Positions 1 through 10,284 of a stretch of DNA of 64,000 nucleotides are shown one piece after another. How positions within the stretch are numbered: the stretch's first letter is position 1; each line of letters opens with the position of its first letter. Under the pieces are notes generated by a model, which worked only from the letters and a program-made list of their open reading frames with translations, was not told the DNA's origin and did no database searches. The stretch is from NCBI GenBank assembly GCA_031002005.1, contig CM061921.1:150631283-150695282 (forward strand), given 5' to 3'. The stretch comes from Vandiemenella viatica (Eukaryota; Arthropoda; Insecta; Orthoptera; Morabidae). A program made the translations under genes and the position numbers.

Positions 1-323
1 CAGCTTCCTGAAGCACGTGCACATTAATATTTGAACAACACTCATATTCCCTACATTCCTTTTCATCCTCCTCCTTTCTCTTTTTCTTCTTCTTCTTTTT
101 TTTCTTCTTCTTCTTCTCCTCCTCCTCGTTACTGAATGACACACGATCACACAAAGACGGTGAAACACTCTTACTTTGTTTATCCTTGATATTCGAAGTC
201 AAATCAGCTGATTCATTACCCAAGTCAGAAAGAAGTTTTTCTCTTAACATTTTTTGAAGCTTTTGCTCTTGCTTTTCAATTCTGGCTAATTTACCACTGA
301 GCTTAATACCGTGGCGTGCTCCC
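1..323 (-). CDS. GPATCH4: GPATCH4 exon 5 (partial, runs off the window)
   Basis: The acceptor is a pyrimidine-rich tract ending in AG at 324-325. The exon completes the split Lys codon from exon 4 and reads GARHGIKLSGKLARIEKQEQ, the conserved helix after the GRTAHK motif of GPATCH4. A Ser/Asp-rich linker follows (about 215-130), then an acidic-basic low-complexity stretch: four Glu, twelve Lys, Arg-Lys, then Glu/Asp (about 127-56). Such K/E tails are typical of this nucleolar family and here are encoded by a GAG/AAG trinucleotide tract. The reading frame is open to base 1, so the stop and 3' UTR lie outside the window. Length variation in the Lys tract between individuals is likely. Confidence 0.9.
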
Positions 324-709
324 CTAAAAAAGAAAAAAATACAATTAAGTGATTAGTTGTGATTTTAGGTATCGTAACAAAATAAATAAATAACATTAAA
401 CCTATTATGATGAAGCATATATTACATTAACCATTGAAGTGACTCAATTCTATGTTAAAAAAGGAATGTAGCTGATTTATAGAGTAAAATCTTGTTGAAA
501 TGAATTATACATCACTGATACAAAATCTCTGATATAGTTTAAAAATTCTATAGTTTTATAGAAAATCATCATCACGATATACATCACTTTATCAAAAACA
601 ACATTTCCAAACTATCCAAGAAAGTATGTTTTTTTGTGCTGAAGTTCCATTCTCTACAACGTCAGTTTTCGGATTTAACACACCTTTAATGTAAGCCAAA
701 TAACCACAC
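324..709. other. Intron 4, acceptor-proximal part, nothing recognised
   Basis: AT-rich sequence between the exon 5 acceptor and the Tigger-type terminal repeat. No coding similarity seen. Confidence 0.5.
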
Positions 710-1380
710 TGCAGTAGAACTCCGATTATCCGAATCAATTGGGACCTTACCCCATTCGGATAATTGGATTTTTTCCGAAAAAGGGCCTATTTTTTGATGT
801 GTTGAAAATTAGAGAAAAAAACAATTTTAAAGAAAAATATATTTTAATTAATTAACTGAAAAGGCAACACTTTTACATGTTAAACGTACTTACATGTGCT
901 GTCTATTAGCACAGTATGTACATACCATACTGTAAATAAAAGTCATTGCTTTCTGAACATCTCAGTCAAAGTAAGGTGTTTGACTGTATTCATCCGTTGT
1001 CGGGCAGCCAAGTCGCGCACCCGCTTCACTGTGAGAATTTGCATGTGGTCACACTCGGGCTGACGCTCCATCCACTTCAACGCAGTTTCAAGGCCGTTAA
1101 ATGATTGACTGACTTCGACATTAAGGTCATCTTCTTCATCGAAACTATCTTGTCTCACACTTTCAATGAGTTCATCATCATTTAGAATTTCTTACCCGGG
1201 GTCTGACGAATCACACGCTTCCCACTCTCCTATATCTTCAGCACTAACTTCTGAACATCCAGGAATTTTCAAAAGAATGATTCTGAAATAATTAAGTGAC
1301 AAGTCATCCCCATCTTCTCCTGCCTCTAACCTTTCCGTCTTAATTAAAAAAGCGATTCGGATAATTGGAGTTGTACTGCA
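710..1380 (-). mobile_element. Tigger/pogo-type internal-deletion derivative
   Basis: Terminal inverted repeats of 27 bp at 710-736 and 1354-1380 match at 25 positions and carry the Tigger-like core AACTCCRATTATCCGAATC. Inside, minus-strand codons from about 1260 to 943 read like the C-terminus of a Tigger/jerky (DDE_1) transposase, with EWEACDSSDPG, then a TAA at 1192-1194, then the acidic segment DSFDEEDDLNVEVSQSF and a WMERQPECD motif. The catalytic core and DNA-binding domains are absent, so this is a non-autonomous deletion copy of 671 bp. A TA target duplication is not preserved (TG on the left, CA on the right). It lies directly next to the orphan ORF pseudogene at 1381. Confidence 0.75.
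943..1260 (-). pseudogene. Tigger transposase C-terminal remnant
   Basis: This is the only coding remnant in the Tigger derivative. It is an acidic C-terminal tail, in frame apart from one TAA stop at 1192-1194. The downstream open part is 71 codons and ends KHLTLTEMFRKQ. The DDE catalytic triad and the CENP-B-type helix-turn-helix are missing, so it cannot be an active transposase. Confidence 0.65.
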
Positions 1381-2880
1381 CTTATTACACTCTGTTCCTC
1401 ACTTACAGCACCAAGGTTTGGAGGAAAAAAGTCAAGGTGCAAATGTAAAAAATGTAAGTGCAAACTCATTGAGCATCCCAGGATTTTCAATTTCATCAGT
1501 ATGTTCTCAACTATGTTGATATACTCTGGACTATGATTGTTTCCCAGGAAGTTTTGAACCACACACTTAAAGGCAGTCCACTAGTCTTGCTCCACGGCAT
1601 CCAATGAATGTAGGAAATCTTAATCCAGCATTAGTTTCCGAATATCGGCCCTCTTTCAACTTGGCATCTGACAGGTTAGGGAACTTGATACACAGATATT
1701 TGAAACAGTTGCCACACTTAGGCAATGCCTTGACAAATTGCTGCATTATGCCCAGTTTGAGGTGCAGAGGTCGCAAGAATATTCTTGCCTCTTTCCTCTA
1801 GAGGGTCATACTTGATACTTTTGTCCCCTTTGTGGCCACTGTTTTTGCTCCCAATGTTTATCACGAGCCCAACTGTCCAATTCACAGATGAAACAGTGGG
1901 ACTTGGTATATCTTGATTGTTGTCCTAGAAGCATACCCAACACTTTCAAATCACTACACACCATCCAATTGTGATCCTCATAATGAATGGTAGTAATAGG
2001 ATCCTTCATGTTGTTATACGTTTCCTACAAGTGTGCAGAATAGCTAACAGGTATTGAGGCATACATGATACCATTGTGCAGCAAGTCTGCCTTCAGCCTT
2101 CTTTTACATCAATCAATTAACAGTCTTCAGTTACCAGGTGCGTACTGAATGTTGAACTGACCCATCAGAACTTGTACATCACTGCAGTACACCAAAAAGT
2201 CATTTTAAAAACATTGTTTGAATATCAAGTTCCTTTCTCTGTAAAATGTAAGGGATGTACCGGGTGCTAACCAATATCTTTCATGCAGTCTTGACCCTAG
2301 CAGTGTTGCTTTATCCTTTGTCAGTCAGAGATCATGGACTAAATCATTTAGATCTGGCTGAGTGAACAGAACAGGAGTCCTCATCTGTGCCTACTTCAAA
2401 CTCGGTATCATCCGTCTCCTGCACGATATCTATGTCATCACTGTGGCCCATACCTAATGTCTGAGGAGACTGTGAATTAGGTATATCTGGGCCATGTGGA
2501 ACAGGATGAATTGCTGAGAGAATGTTATTTGGGTACTCAATAGTCTTCTTATTTTTCTTGTTGAAACCAGTTACCTTACAAGAGCAGAAGTAGCAGTTAT
2601 CAGTATGATTCCATTGCTCCCGCAAGACTAAAGGAATGCCAAATCACAATGACTTCTTCTTTCCTGCTGCACACTGTGGTAAATCTTCTACATGTACAAC
2701 ACACATGACCTGTGGAGCCCATGTTTTATTGATGTCACCTGGTTTAACTCTGAAATAGGCATGGTAGACCCATTTCATGAAAGCAGTAATGTTTCTTCGG
2801 TCTTTTTCCACCACAAATATAACAGAAACGGTTAGGAGAGTTTATACAGCATTGTACACTAACACATACTTCCTTTCACA
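1381..2880 (-). pseudogene. Decayed copy of a multi-copy orphan ORF family
   Basis: Several minus-strand blocks in shifting frames line up in order with a protein family found in many copies in arthropod and cnidarian genomes, whose function I do not know. The blocks, N to C, are: WVYHAYFRVKPGDINKTWAP with a Cys-containing segment (about 2790-2690); a CYFC motif with VTGFNKKNKKTIEYPN and an AIHPVPHGPDIP segment (2640-2480); a DLKVLGMLLGQQSRYTKSHC segment (about 1950-1890); PLHLKLGIMQQFVKAL (1770-1720); and NFLGNNHSPEY through HLDFFPPNLGAVSEEQ (1550-1395). It stops where the Tigger repeat begins at 1380. Multi-copy occurrence suggests a mobile-element gene, but that is inference. Frames are broken at least four times. 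Confidence 0.65.
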
Positions 2881-5377
2881 AACACAACACAGTGACTAAC
2901 AGGCAGTGCCATTTGCAATGCGACAGTTCACTGTGTGCCACTAGGGGCACTAGCTTCCGAGCTTCATACGGTGTTTTTGAGTATATTATAATATCACAAT
3001 ATATTAGCACTGTCATTAATTGCAAATGTATGCAATTTGTGCAAAAACTGTGGGTGATACAATGTTTTGAGTATCATTTTCAAATTCAGGAGGTCGAAAT
3101 ACATAAAGAACGCCTACATTTTTAAAAAAAGTTTTTGTGGCCTTGTAATCTATTGCACAGTCTAAATTAATTCAAAATTTTTCACTGTTTGAGGTATATT
3201 GTTCACCATCTCCCTTGGTAACTTATTCCATTCCTCACCCACAAATAAAAGACTTCCCCAATCCCCTTATGCCAAAAATTCTTTGGATGTCAATTGATAG
3301 CCATTATTCATTGATGTTTAACAAGGTCAGCCCATATTTATCAAATCGTCAAGTCACAATTCAGAAATCATATGATTGGAGGAAGTGTATTCCACCAACT
3401 ATCCAAGGATACCCGTGGAACCACATACTAGTGGATCACTATTATATCAACACGGTGGCAGTGATCGTGTTCTGAGTCGAGTTAATAATGTGAATGGATA
3501 TACAATCTGTTCTTAACAAAAAAAAAGTGACAATCAGTAGTATACATAACCTAGTTACAGTCTGAAGTGACAGTGTATACAATAGCATTTAACTTTACTT
3601 TGTAGACATTTGCTGCATTTTTTCAAAAATTTCAAAATATTATGTCAAATGGACAAAAAATACAAGGTATAATTGATGCAAATATGATCAATGAATATAG
3701 CAACTATTTCCAAATTCAAAAGTACCCTGCATATTCTGGTTGGGAAGAATACACTAATACAGGAGACATCTTAATTTGTGCTTTCAGTTTAATCCCATTA
3801 ACTGCCTTAGGCTGAGGGAAAGAGCATGCTTATGAGACAGGCGTAACGTGTCAAAGAGCCAAGTATAGCAAGCAAATTCCAAAATTAGCAACTCGTACCA
3901 AACCACCTAGCACCATCCCTGGAGAAAGTAGACACAATAGCAGCAGCAGGCAAAGCAAGATGTGAAGGCTTGTTCTATAACAATATTTTTAAAAAATGAA
4001 TGCAACTTATAGTCATTTAATTTGCTGCAGTCACACATCTCCACAATCATATCTATCAGCAAACATTACTCTAAAAACTCTCTGCTAATTTGGCTTCATT
4101 TCACCATGCCTGCAAATTATGCATAGTATTACTCCCGAATAGGTGAAACTGTTGAACAATGTATTGACTTTGTATATAAAAAACTGTTACTCAGAAGTTA
4201 TAGTGAAGTTTCATGGGACTGTAATAGTCATAGGTTTGCCACCAAAAAAATGTTGCAGAAAGGTGAACGTTTGAAGGAGTGCTCTACCGTCATCTCCCAA
4301 GTGTAGTACATACACTACAGAAACCAGAACTAAAATGTTTGTCCCCGATGCCCTGCTGGCTTATATCATGTAAGTCACTTCTCCCCCTCCCATCCACCTC
4401 ACTTCATCTGCAATGCTTATTGCATCTCTGGATCACATCCTTAGCCTTCCTCTTGAGACACCAACATTCTGGTATTGTGCCTCACTTCTGTATGGTCTGT
4501 TATTGGGGCAGACACAATAGAGTCACAGTCAGCATGGCTGATTGAGCAAGGTGGAGGGGGTGGGAAAGAGTGTGACATAACTTACACTACGCAAGTGCAT
4601 CAACATCAGAGACCAACAGTTTATTTACGGTTTTTACAGTGTACAGTCAGGACCTGAAGAGGATGGCAGATTGCTATCGAAAGCTTGTATCTCTGCATCA
4701 TCCAGCGGTGAAGTTATGAATATCACATTTCAATGATATGCTGGGAAACGTCCATTCACACAAGTTTTATGGGATTAATGTTCAAAATTAAAAATATTGA
4801 TGGCCTTTAAAAACAAAAAACAAATGGAACTACTTGAGTAGTTGGACGAGTTGGAAAGAGCGTTGCGCCAACAATGTTGAGGTGTCCGTGAAAATCCACA
4901 GTTAACAATTTAAGTGGCATTAGAAGTGCAAGAAAGTTGCTCCTAACTGCAGCCAGGCCATTATTTTCGTAACATCGGCATTTAACACTGGACACACAGG
5001 TGTCACTAGACACAGACACAGCAATGGTAAATATCTCTCACACCTGCTGAAAAAACTAATGCTTACATGAAGCAATAATGAATCCACTGTATAGACTAAT
5101 AGAGCACTAGTGCAGTGGAATCTGATCTAAAAAACCCTAAATGGTTCACCCAACAATAAGCAAGATAAAATATTTAAACAAAATCTGCCATGCTGCCCCT
5201 CCCCCCCCAGACTTGAACAAGATGGAAACATAGGAATCAGCACCCATTGACTTGGTGCTTCACAAGAATGAATATGATCATTCCTACGATATGTGGTTTA
5301 GAAAAGACCTACAATCACCAATCGCAACAGCAGATGGCACAGGGTTCTTTTTTTTCGTCTTTTCTTTTTCATTTTTT
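2881..5377. other. Intron 4 sequence, nothing recognised
   Basis: AT-rich non-coding sequence with short open frames only. About 4270-4760 is somewhat GC-richer and may be an old repeat of unknown type. No terminal repeats or protein similarity recognised. Confidence 0.4.
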
Positions 5378-5596
5378 TGCTTATGGTTTTATGCCTTGTC
5401 AACACTGAGGTCATTAGAGGTATGAAAGGACTGGGGCCAAGAAACGGGAAGGAATTCAGCCATAGAATTTGAAAGAACGTGGAGTGATTTTGGGAAACCA
5501 TGAAAAACCGAAAACTGGATGGCCGGACAGGGATTAGAACCTCTCTCTCCCTGAATGCAAGGCCAGAACATTAATGTTCTCCCACCATGCTCAGTC
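5378..5596 (-). repeat. tRNA-derived SINE, copy 1
   Basis: This is the first of 13 copies of one SINE. Read on the minus strand it has a tRNA-like head (A-box region near GGTGGG, degenerate B-box here), a conserved body (reverse of GGGAAGGAATT and GGGAAACCATG) and a 3' tail reading, on plus, TTTTATGCCTTGTCAACAC then TGAGGTCATTAGAGG, next to a T-rich run. It is diverged but close to full length. Confidence 0.85.
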
Positions 5597-6230
5597 ATAG
5601 CACAAGGAATGAATCACAGGAAGAATTGCTATGGACATCCAACATGCAGAGCAGTAGAAGGTTTAGGAACTTTTGTCACACCTGATCACTGCAACTACAT
5701 GATAGATGACTTATTTGGCAACTTATACATGGTCACCATGTCTGAGGATGAAGAAACAAAATTCACACTGCTAATCATTTATGCCCATCTTAATGTCCTG
5801 CAAGAATCAACTGAATACTCCAAGTTTTCAAAAAGAAGTGATTACTCTGATGTGGACCCTAACACAGTTTTTTCTACAATTGTGTGATTTTAACCTGGAC
5901 ATTAAGGATAGCAATTATTTTTTAATTTATGAAATCTACATTCAGTTTGAACAGAAAGAATTCAACACCTCCAACTCTTCGTAATACGTGCATAGATCTA
6001 ACATTGACAAATGCTCTGTACAGAATTCATCAAAAGTATGTGAATTTTCATATCACAGATAAGTAAAATTTTACTGATATTAAAAAAAAAAAAAAAAAAA
6101 AAAACATCTCAACTACAGATCGAATTAATTTATTTGGTCTCTCAAAAATTTAACTGCTTTACTCGCAACATTGCCTATCCCCCCCCCCCCCCCAAATTCT
6201 TGTTAACTGCTTTCCATCCTTATTCACAAA
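5597..6230. other. Intron 4 sequence with poly-A and poly-C tracts
   Basis: There is an open frame to 5887 (about 98 codons beyond the SINE) that I do not recognise. An A-tract at 6080-6104 and a C-tract at 6180-6193 follow. No supported gene. Confidence 0.35.
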
Positions 6231-6262
6231 CTAGCTGTGCCCGCGACTTCGTCCGCGTGGAA
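6231..6262 (-). other. Helitron 3' terminus and terminator hairpin
   Basis: On the minus strand a six-pair stem with one bulged G and a GAA loop lies a few bases before the terminal CTAG. Family knowledge: this hairpin signals the end of rolling-circle transfer. A degenerate second version lies about 90 bp further inside the element, near 6325-6355. Confidence 0.85.
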
Positions 6263-6453
6263 TAGTTATTTTGGGCATCATATTTATTTTTGCAAACAAC
6301 CTCCTCAGCTTTATAAATTATAGCAGTTACCCATGACTTTGTCCGCGTCAATTTCTGTTCTTATTTTAGACAATTTTTTGCAAATTTAGTTTTTAAGTTT
6401 TTAAAAGAACATAATTATTTTAAAGTACTTCTGCGTAAATTATATTTTTAGTT

Positions 6454-8107
6454 TTATTTTCTTGTGGCAGAAGAACATATTGGTTTTCTCCGCAACCCGA
6501 TCTTGACAACGCGACATAGTTGGCCGTGTGAAAAGCAGTCTTGACGTAAATCGATTCCTACGTGTTTAAATGTTTGCCCCTGTGATTTATTAATTGTAAC
6601 GGCGAAAGATAGCTTAATGGGAAATTGAATTCTTTTAAAATTAAAAGGTAAATCATTTGGAATCATTGGGATGCGAGGTATAAGCACTGTTTGACCAACT
6701 GCTGGACCAGTCAAAACTATTGCAACGATCACGTTATTGCGTAGAAATTTAATTTGAAGTCGGGTTCCGTTACATAAATTTGGTGGTTTGAGATTTCTAA
6801 GTAAAATTATTCGGGCACCTATTTTTAACTTGAGGGAATATGGGGGAAGGCCACTTGGGTTCAAAGAATTAAGAAACTCTTGTGGGTGATGTACCGCATC
6901 TTCTTGATCCATTACGTTATCAATAGATGTGTAGGTAACTATGTCTCCTGGAAGTTTACTTAAAATTAGGTCGTTAATTTCGTACACGCTACTGTTTCTC
7001 GCCGCCAATATTGCCCTTTGACATATCCATTGATGATCTTTATTTTCTATTTCGCTGATTTCAGGGTAAACTTTCGATATTAAGTCCTCAATGTTACTTA
7101 CTCTTTCTCCTAAATCGCGATCAATTTCAATTTTATTTTCAAAATGAGGTACTTTCCCGTCTCCTATTAAAAGTAACTTTGAAGGAAAAGTTATACTACC
7201 TCCCCCCAAATGTGCTCTCATATTTGTAGTTAATTTTAAAATGTTAACAAACTTCCATAATGGGGAACTTTTAAGGCAAGACTTTACAATGTCTGCTCTA
7301 GTTCCCCTTACTATTACTGGTAAAGTTTGTCGAAAGTCCCCAGCAAACATAACAGTAATCCCACCCATGATTTTATCACAGCTTCTAATATCTCTAAGAG
7401 TGCTATCTAGAGCCTCCACATGAGCTCTATGGATCATGGTACATTTGTCCCAGATTATTAAACTGACATCTTGTAAAACTTTTCCCAAAGGACCATTTTT
7501 ACGTATAGAGCACACGCTATCTTTCTGTAAAGAAACAGTTAGGGGCAGTTTAAAAGTGGAATGAGCTGTGCGTCCACCTGCTAATAAAGTTGCAGCGATA
7601 CCTGACAACACTGCTGCCAAAGCTAGCTTTCCCTGAGACCTTACTTTTGCTAATATATGATTAGTAATAAAGGTCTTGCCGGTTCCACCGGGAGCATAAA
7701 AAAAAAATACTTTTCCTTCATTAAAACGAACACTTCGCATAACACAATTATAAGCGGTCACTGGGTCATTAACTAATTTTGGTTCATTTTGAGTAATATA
7801 CTCATTTAATTCATTTAGATCATACGGTTTTCGCAACGCTACTTCTAACGGATCCAGATGATTAAGTGAATTAATCCTTTTTGATACAGGAAGCCCAAAA
7901 TCGGTTAGTGATTTATCGCAAATCTCATGAATTTTATCTTCAATTATGATTAGTCCATCATTGTATATATCATCATTGTATGTTAATGTCATATCTTGAT
8001 TCTCATTACGCATTCTGTTTAATATATCTTCACATAAAGCATTACAAAATTTATTCCATAACTCTAAGGGGTCAGATGGTTGGCAAAATATAAGGATGAT
8101 GGTAAAT
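6454..8107 (-). pseudogene. Helitron helicase domain (Pif1-like), broken
   Basis: The main open frame is 519 codons (8013-6454), and the same frame extends upstream to a single TAA at about 8110. Pif1/RecD-type motifs appear in order: Walker A FFYAPGGTGKTF; motif Ia GIAATLLAGGRTAHSTFKLP; Walker B as LIIWDKCTM; motif III FAGDFRQTLPV; motif V VTINKSQGQTF followed by GIDLRQDCFSHGQL. At about 6516 a one-base shift leaves the frame; the next frame reads YVALSRSGCGENQYVLLPQE, restoring motif VI and the true C-terminus. The Walker B glutamate is replaced by lysine. The known role of the domain is unwinding the donor strand during rolling-circle transposition. This copy could not be active as written. 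Confidence 0.92.
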
Positions 8108-8748
8108 AATTATCTTAATTTTGTGGCTGGCTCGGACATGACAGCATCTGACATTGTATTTTGCCAAGGTTCATCTCCCTCCAGTAAACCTAACTCCTTG
8201 CAAGCGCGTTGATAAGTTTGGCAAATAACACCATTCACGGTCCTTAGATGTTCAAATGACATTGGACCGCGAACATGTTGCAGTAACATTCTTAAATAAA
8301 AACATTCAGTTTGAGTTGGATGGATGTTGTAGATACAGCCTACAGTTGTGTCTTTTTTCACACCGGGATATCCTTCAACATCTTGCCCACGTCTTCTTCT
8401 AGAAAATGAATTGCTTTGCCATACGTAATAATGGGGTACTTCGTGATATAAAAGGGTTTTTGCAAAATCGTCACTTTTGCAAAGATCAAAGAACGCTGTA
8501 AGTGTCGTTGATGAAGGATTATTAACGCGATCTTGAAGGTTTGCATTATTATGAAAATAAACTCTTTGTCCATTTTCCAAATGAACTGCTAAATGAACTA
8601 CTGCCGGAAAACGTTCGTGAATAGGAAATTGGAAAATTCTCCAGAGCGCTTCTGAGGAACTTATATAGCGACCATTTAGATATTTTTCTACTTCATCGTT
8701 ATTACTTTGTAACGAAAATGTGGCTTGATCAGAACCTTTATGAATATA

Positions 8749-10284
8749 CAGGGCGTTCGCCGGGAAACGCAACCCTCCCAGTCTGTTGCAGTCGGCAACT
8801 TGCTCGGTCAGCGGGGCCAGCGGTTCCCGCCACACGATACCGTGAATCACCGCACTGTTTAACACCTCCGCTGCCCCAACAGTGCAGTGGCACAGTATAA
8901 TGGGACCCTTACATGGTTAAGAACGGTTTCTTTGCATTGTAGCTAGTTTGTGACTTCAGTCTCTTATTAATCAGTGTTGTGAATAAACGTTTCTTTGCGG
9001 TTTGGCTGGTTTAGGGCTTCATACTCTTACTAATCTGTACCGTATTTGAGTGTGAGTAAAATTATGGTACGTTACAGTTTGCAACAAAGAATATTTCTCT
9101 ACGATATATACGTGAAGAAGAAGTCGTTTAAAAAGCGTCGCAGTAAATTTCGTCGCGAATATCCTGGCGCTTTACTGCCAGCTAAATCAACAATTCTGCG
9201 TCTGGTTAAAAAAGTAAGAGAAACGGGTTCATTTTTTAACAAAAAGAGACTGTCGGTCAACCGTATTCTCACAGAGGAGAAAATTGACGATATCGCTTTT
9301 CGACTAGAACAGTCACCCAAAAAATCATTAAGTCAGTTAGGGCAGCAGGCAGGCGTATCTAAGACGTCAGCTTGGAAAGTAACAAAGCTAGTTCACTTAA
9401 AGCCGTACAAAACAATTGTGGTGCATAAAATTACAGAAATAGACCAGGGGCCTAGGATTAGATTTTGCAACTGGTACCTGCAGGGTGTCCACGATGGCAC
9501 TGTTGATCCGCAACTGACGTTTTTTCTCTGATGAGGCCTGGTTTCATCTGAGTGGTTATGTTAACGCTCAAAACAGTCGACACTGGAGTTCAGAAAAACC
9601 AAATACTCTACTCCAACTGCCATTGCATGACTTAAAAGTGGGTGTTTGGTGTGCGATTAGTGCTTCGAGAATCATAGGTCCAATTTTCTTCCGTGAAACT
9701 CTTACTTCCGCAAGATATATCGAAAATATTGTGAAACCGTTTTTCGAGAAACTTACTGAAGAAGAAAAATTGTACGGCTATTTTCAACAGGATGGGGCGA
9801 CAGCTCACACCGCTAGAAATTCGCTTGCTGCACTTGAAGTGTTTTATGATCGTGTAATCAGCCGTGGGTTGTGGCCCGCCAGATCACCGGATTTAAACCC
9901 TTGTGACTTCTACCTTTGGGGTAAACTTAAGGGTAAGGTGTACGAAGGAAATCCTCACACATTGGAAGAACTTGAGGAAAAAATCTATCAAGTAATAATG
10001 TCCATTGACAAAGGTGAAATCCAGCGTGTGTCTCGAAATATGTTCAGAAGATGTGAAATGTGCATTACACAAGAGGGTCAACACTTCCAGCATCTTTTAT
10101 AAGGTAAGCTAATGAATTACGACACATTTAAATGCTTAGCACATACAAGTTTATGAAGCGTAATTATTGTGAAATAGTCCGCGGCCGACGGTCGAACAAT
10201 GCCGGAAGCTGATCGCTCGCTCGCCGGGAGCAGTTTCTTCCTTGTAGCGCTAACAGTGGGTTGCGTTTCCCGGCGAACGCCCTG
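8749..10284 (+). mobile_element. Mariner-like (DD37D) element inside the Helitron
   Basis: Perfect 27-bp terminal inverted repeats at 8749-8775 and 10258-10284 begin CAGGGCGTTCGCCGGGAAAC. TA target duplications are at 8747-8748 and 10285-10286. The element is 1536 bp and carries one transposase gene on the plus strand. Identical repeats and a clean TA duplication indicate a fairly recent insertion. Removing the element and one TA restores the Helitron reading frame across the junction, so the insertion happened in coding sequence. Confidence 0.95.
9046..10102 (+). pseudogene. DD37D mariner-type transposase, one frameshift
   Basis: The N-terminal part (9046-9531, 161 codons) has a helix-turn-helix region (SLQQRIFLYDIYVKKKSF and KSLSQLGQQAGVSKTSAWKV). 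One extra T in the run 9520-9525 makes a stop at 9529-9531. Removing one T gives LTFFSDEAWFHLSGYV, restoring the first catalytic Asp. The second part continues to 10102 with VWCAISASRIIGPIFF, the second Asp in FQQDGATAHTA and the third in RSPDLNPCDFYLWG. Thirty-seven residues separate the second and third Asp. Family knowledge places such proteins among IS630-Tc1-mariner DD37D transposases. Apart from the homopolymer shift the coding sequence looks intact. Confidence 0.9.

Noticed and set aside
61..127. TTC/CTC microsatellite
   Set aside because: It is coding: on the minus strand it is the Glu/Lys tract of GPATCH4 exon 5, in an open frame that continues on both sides.
5600..5887. Open frame continuing about 98 codons past SINE copy 1
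   Set aside because: No family recognised, no splice-site support, and its start lies in the SINE. Left unannotated as a gene.
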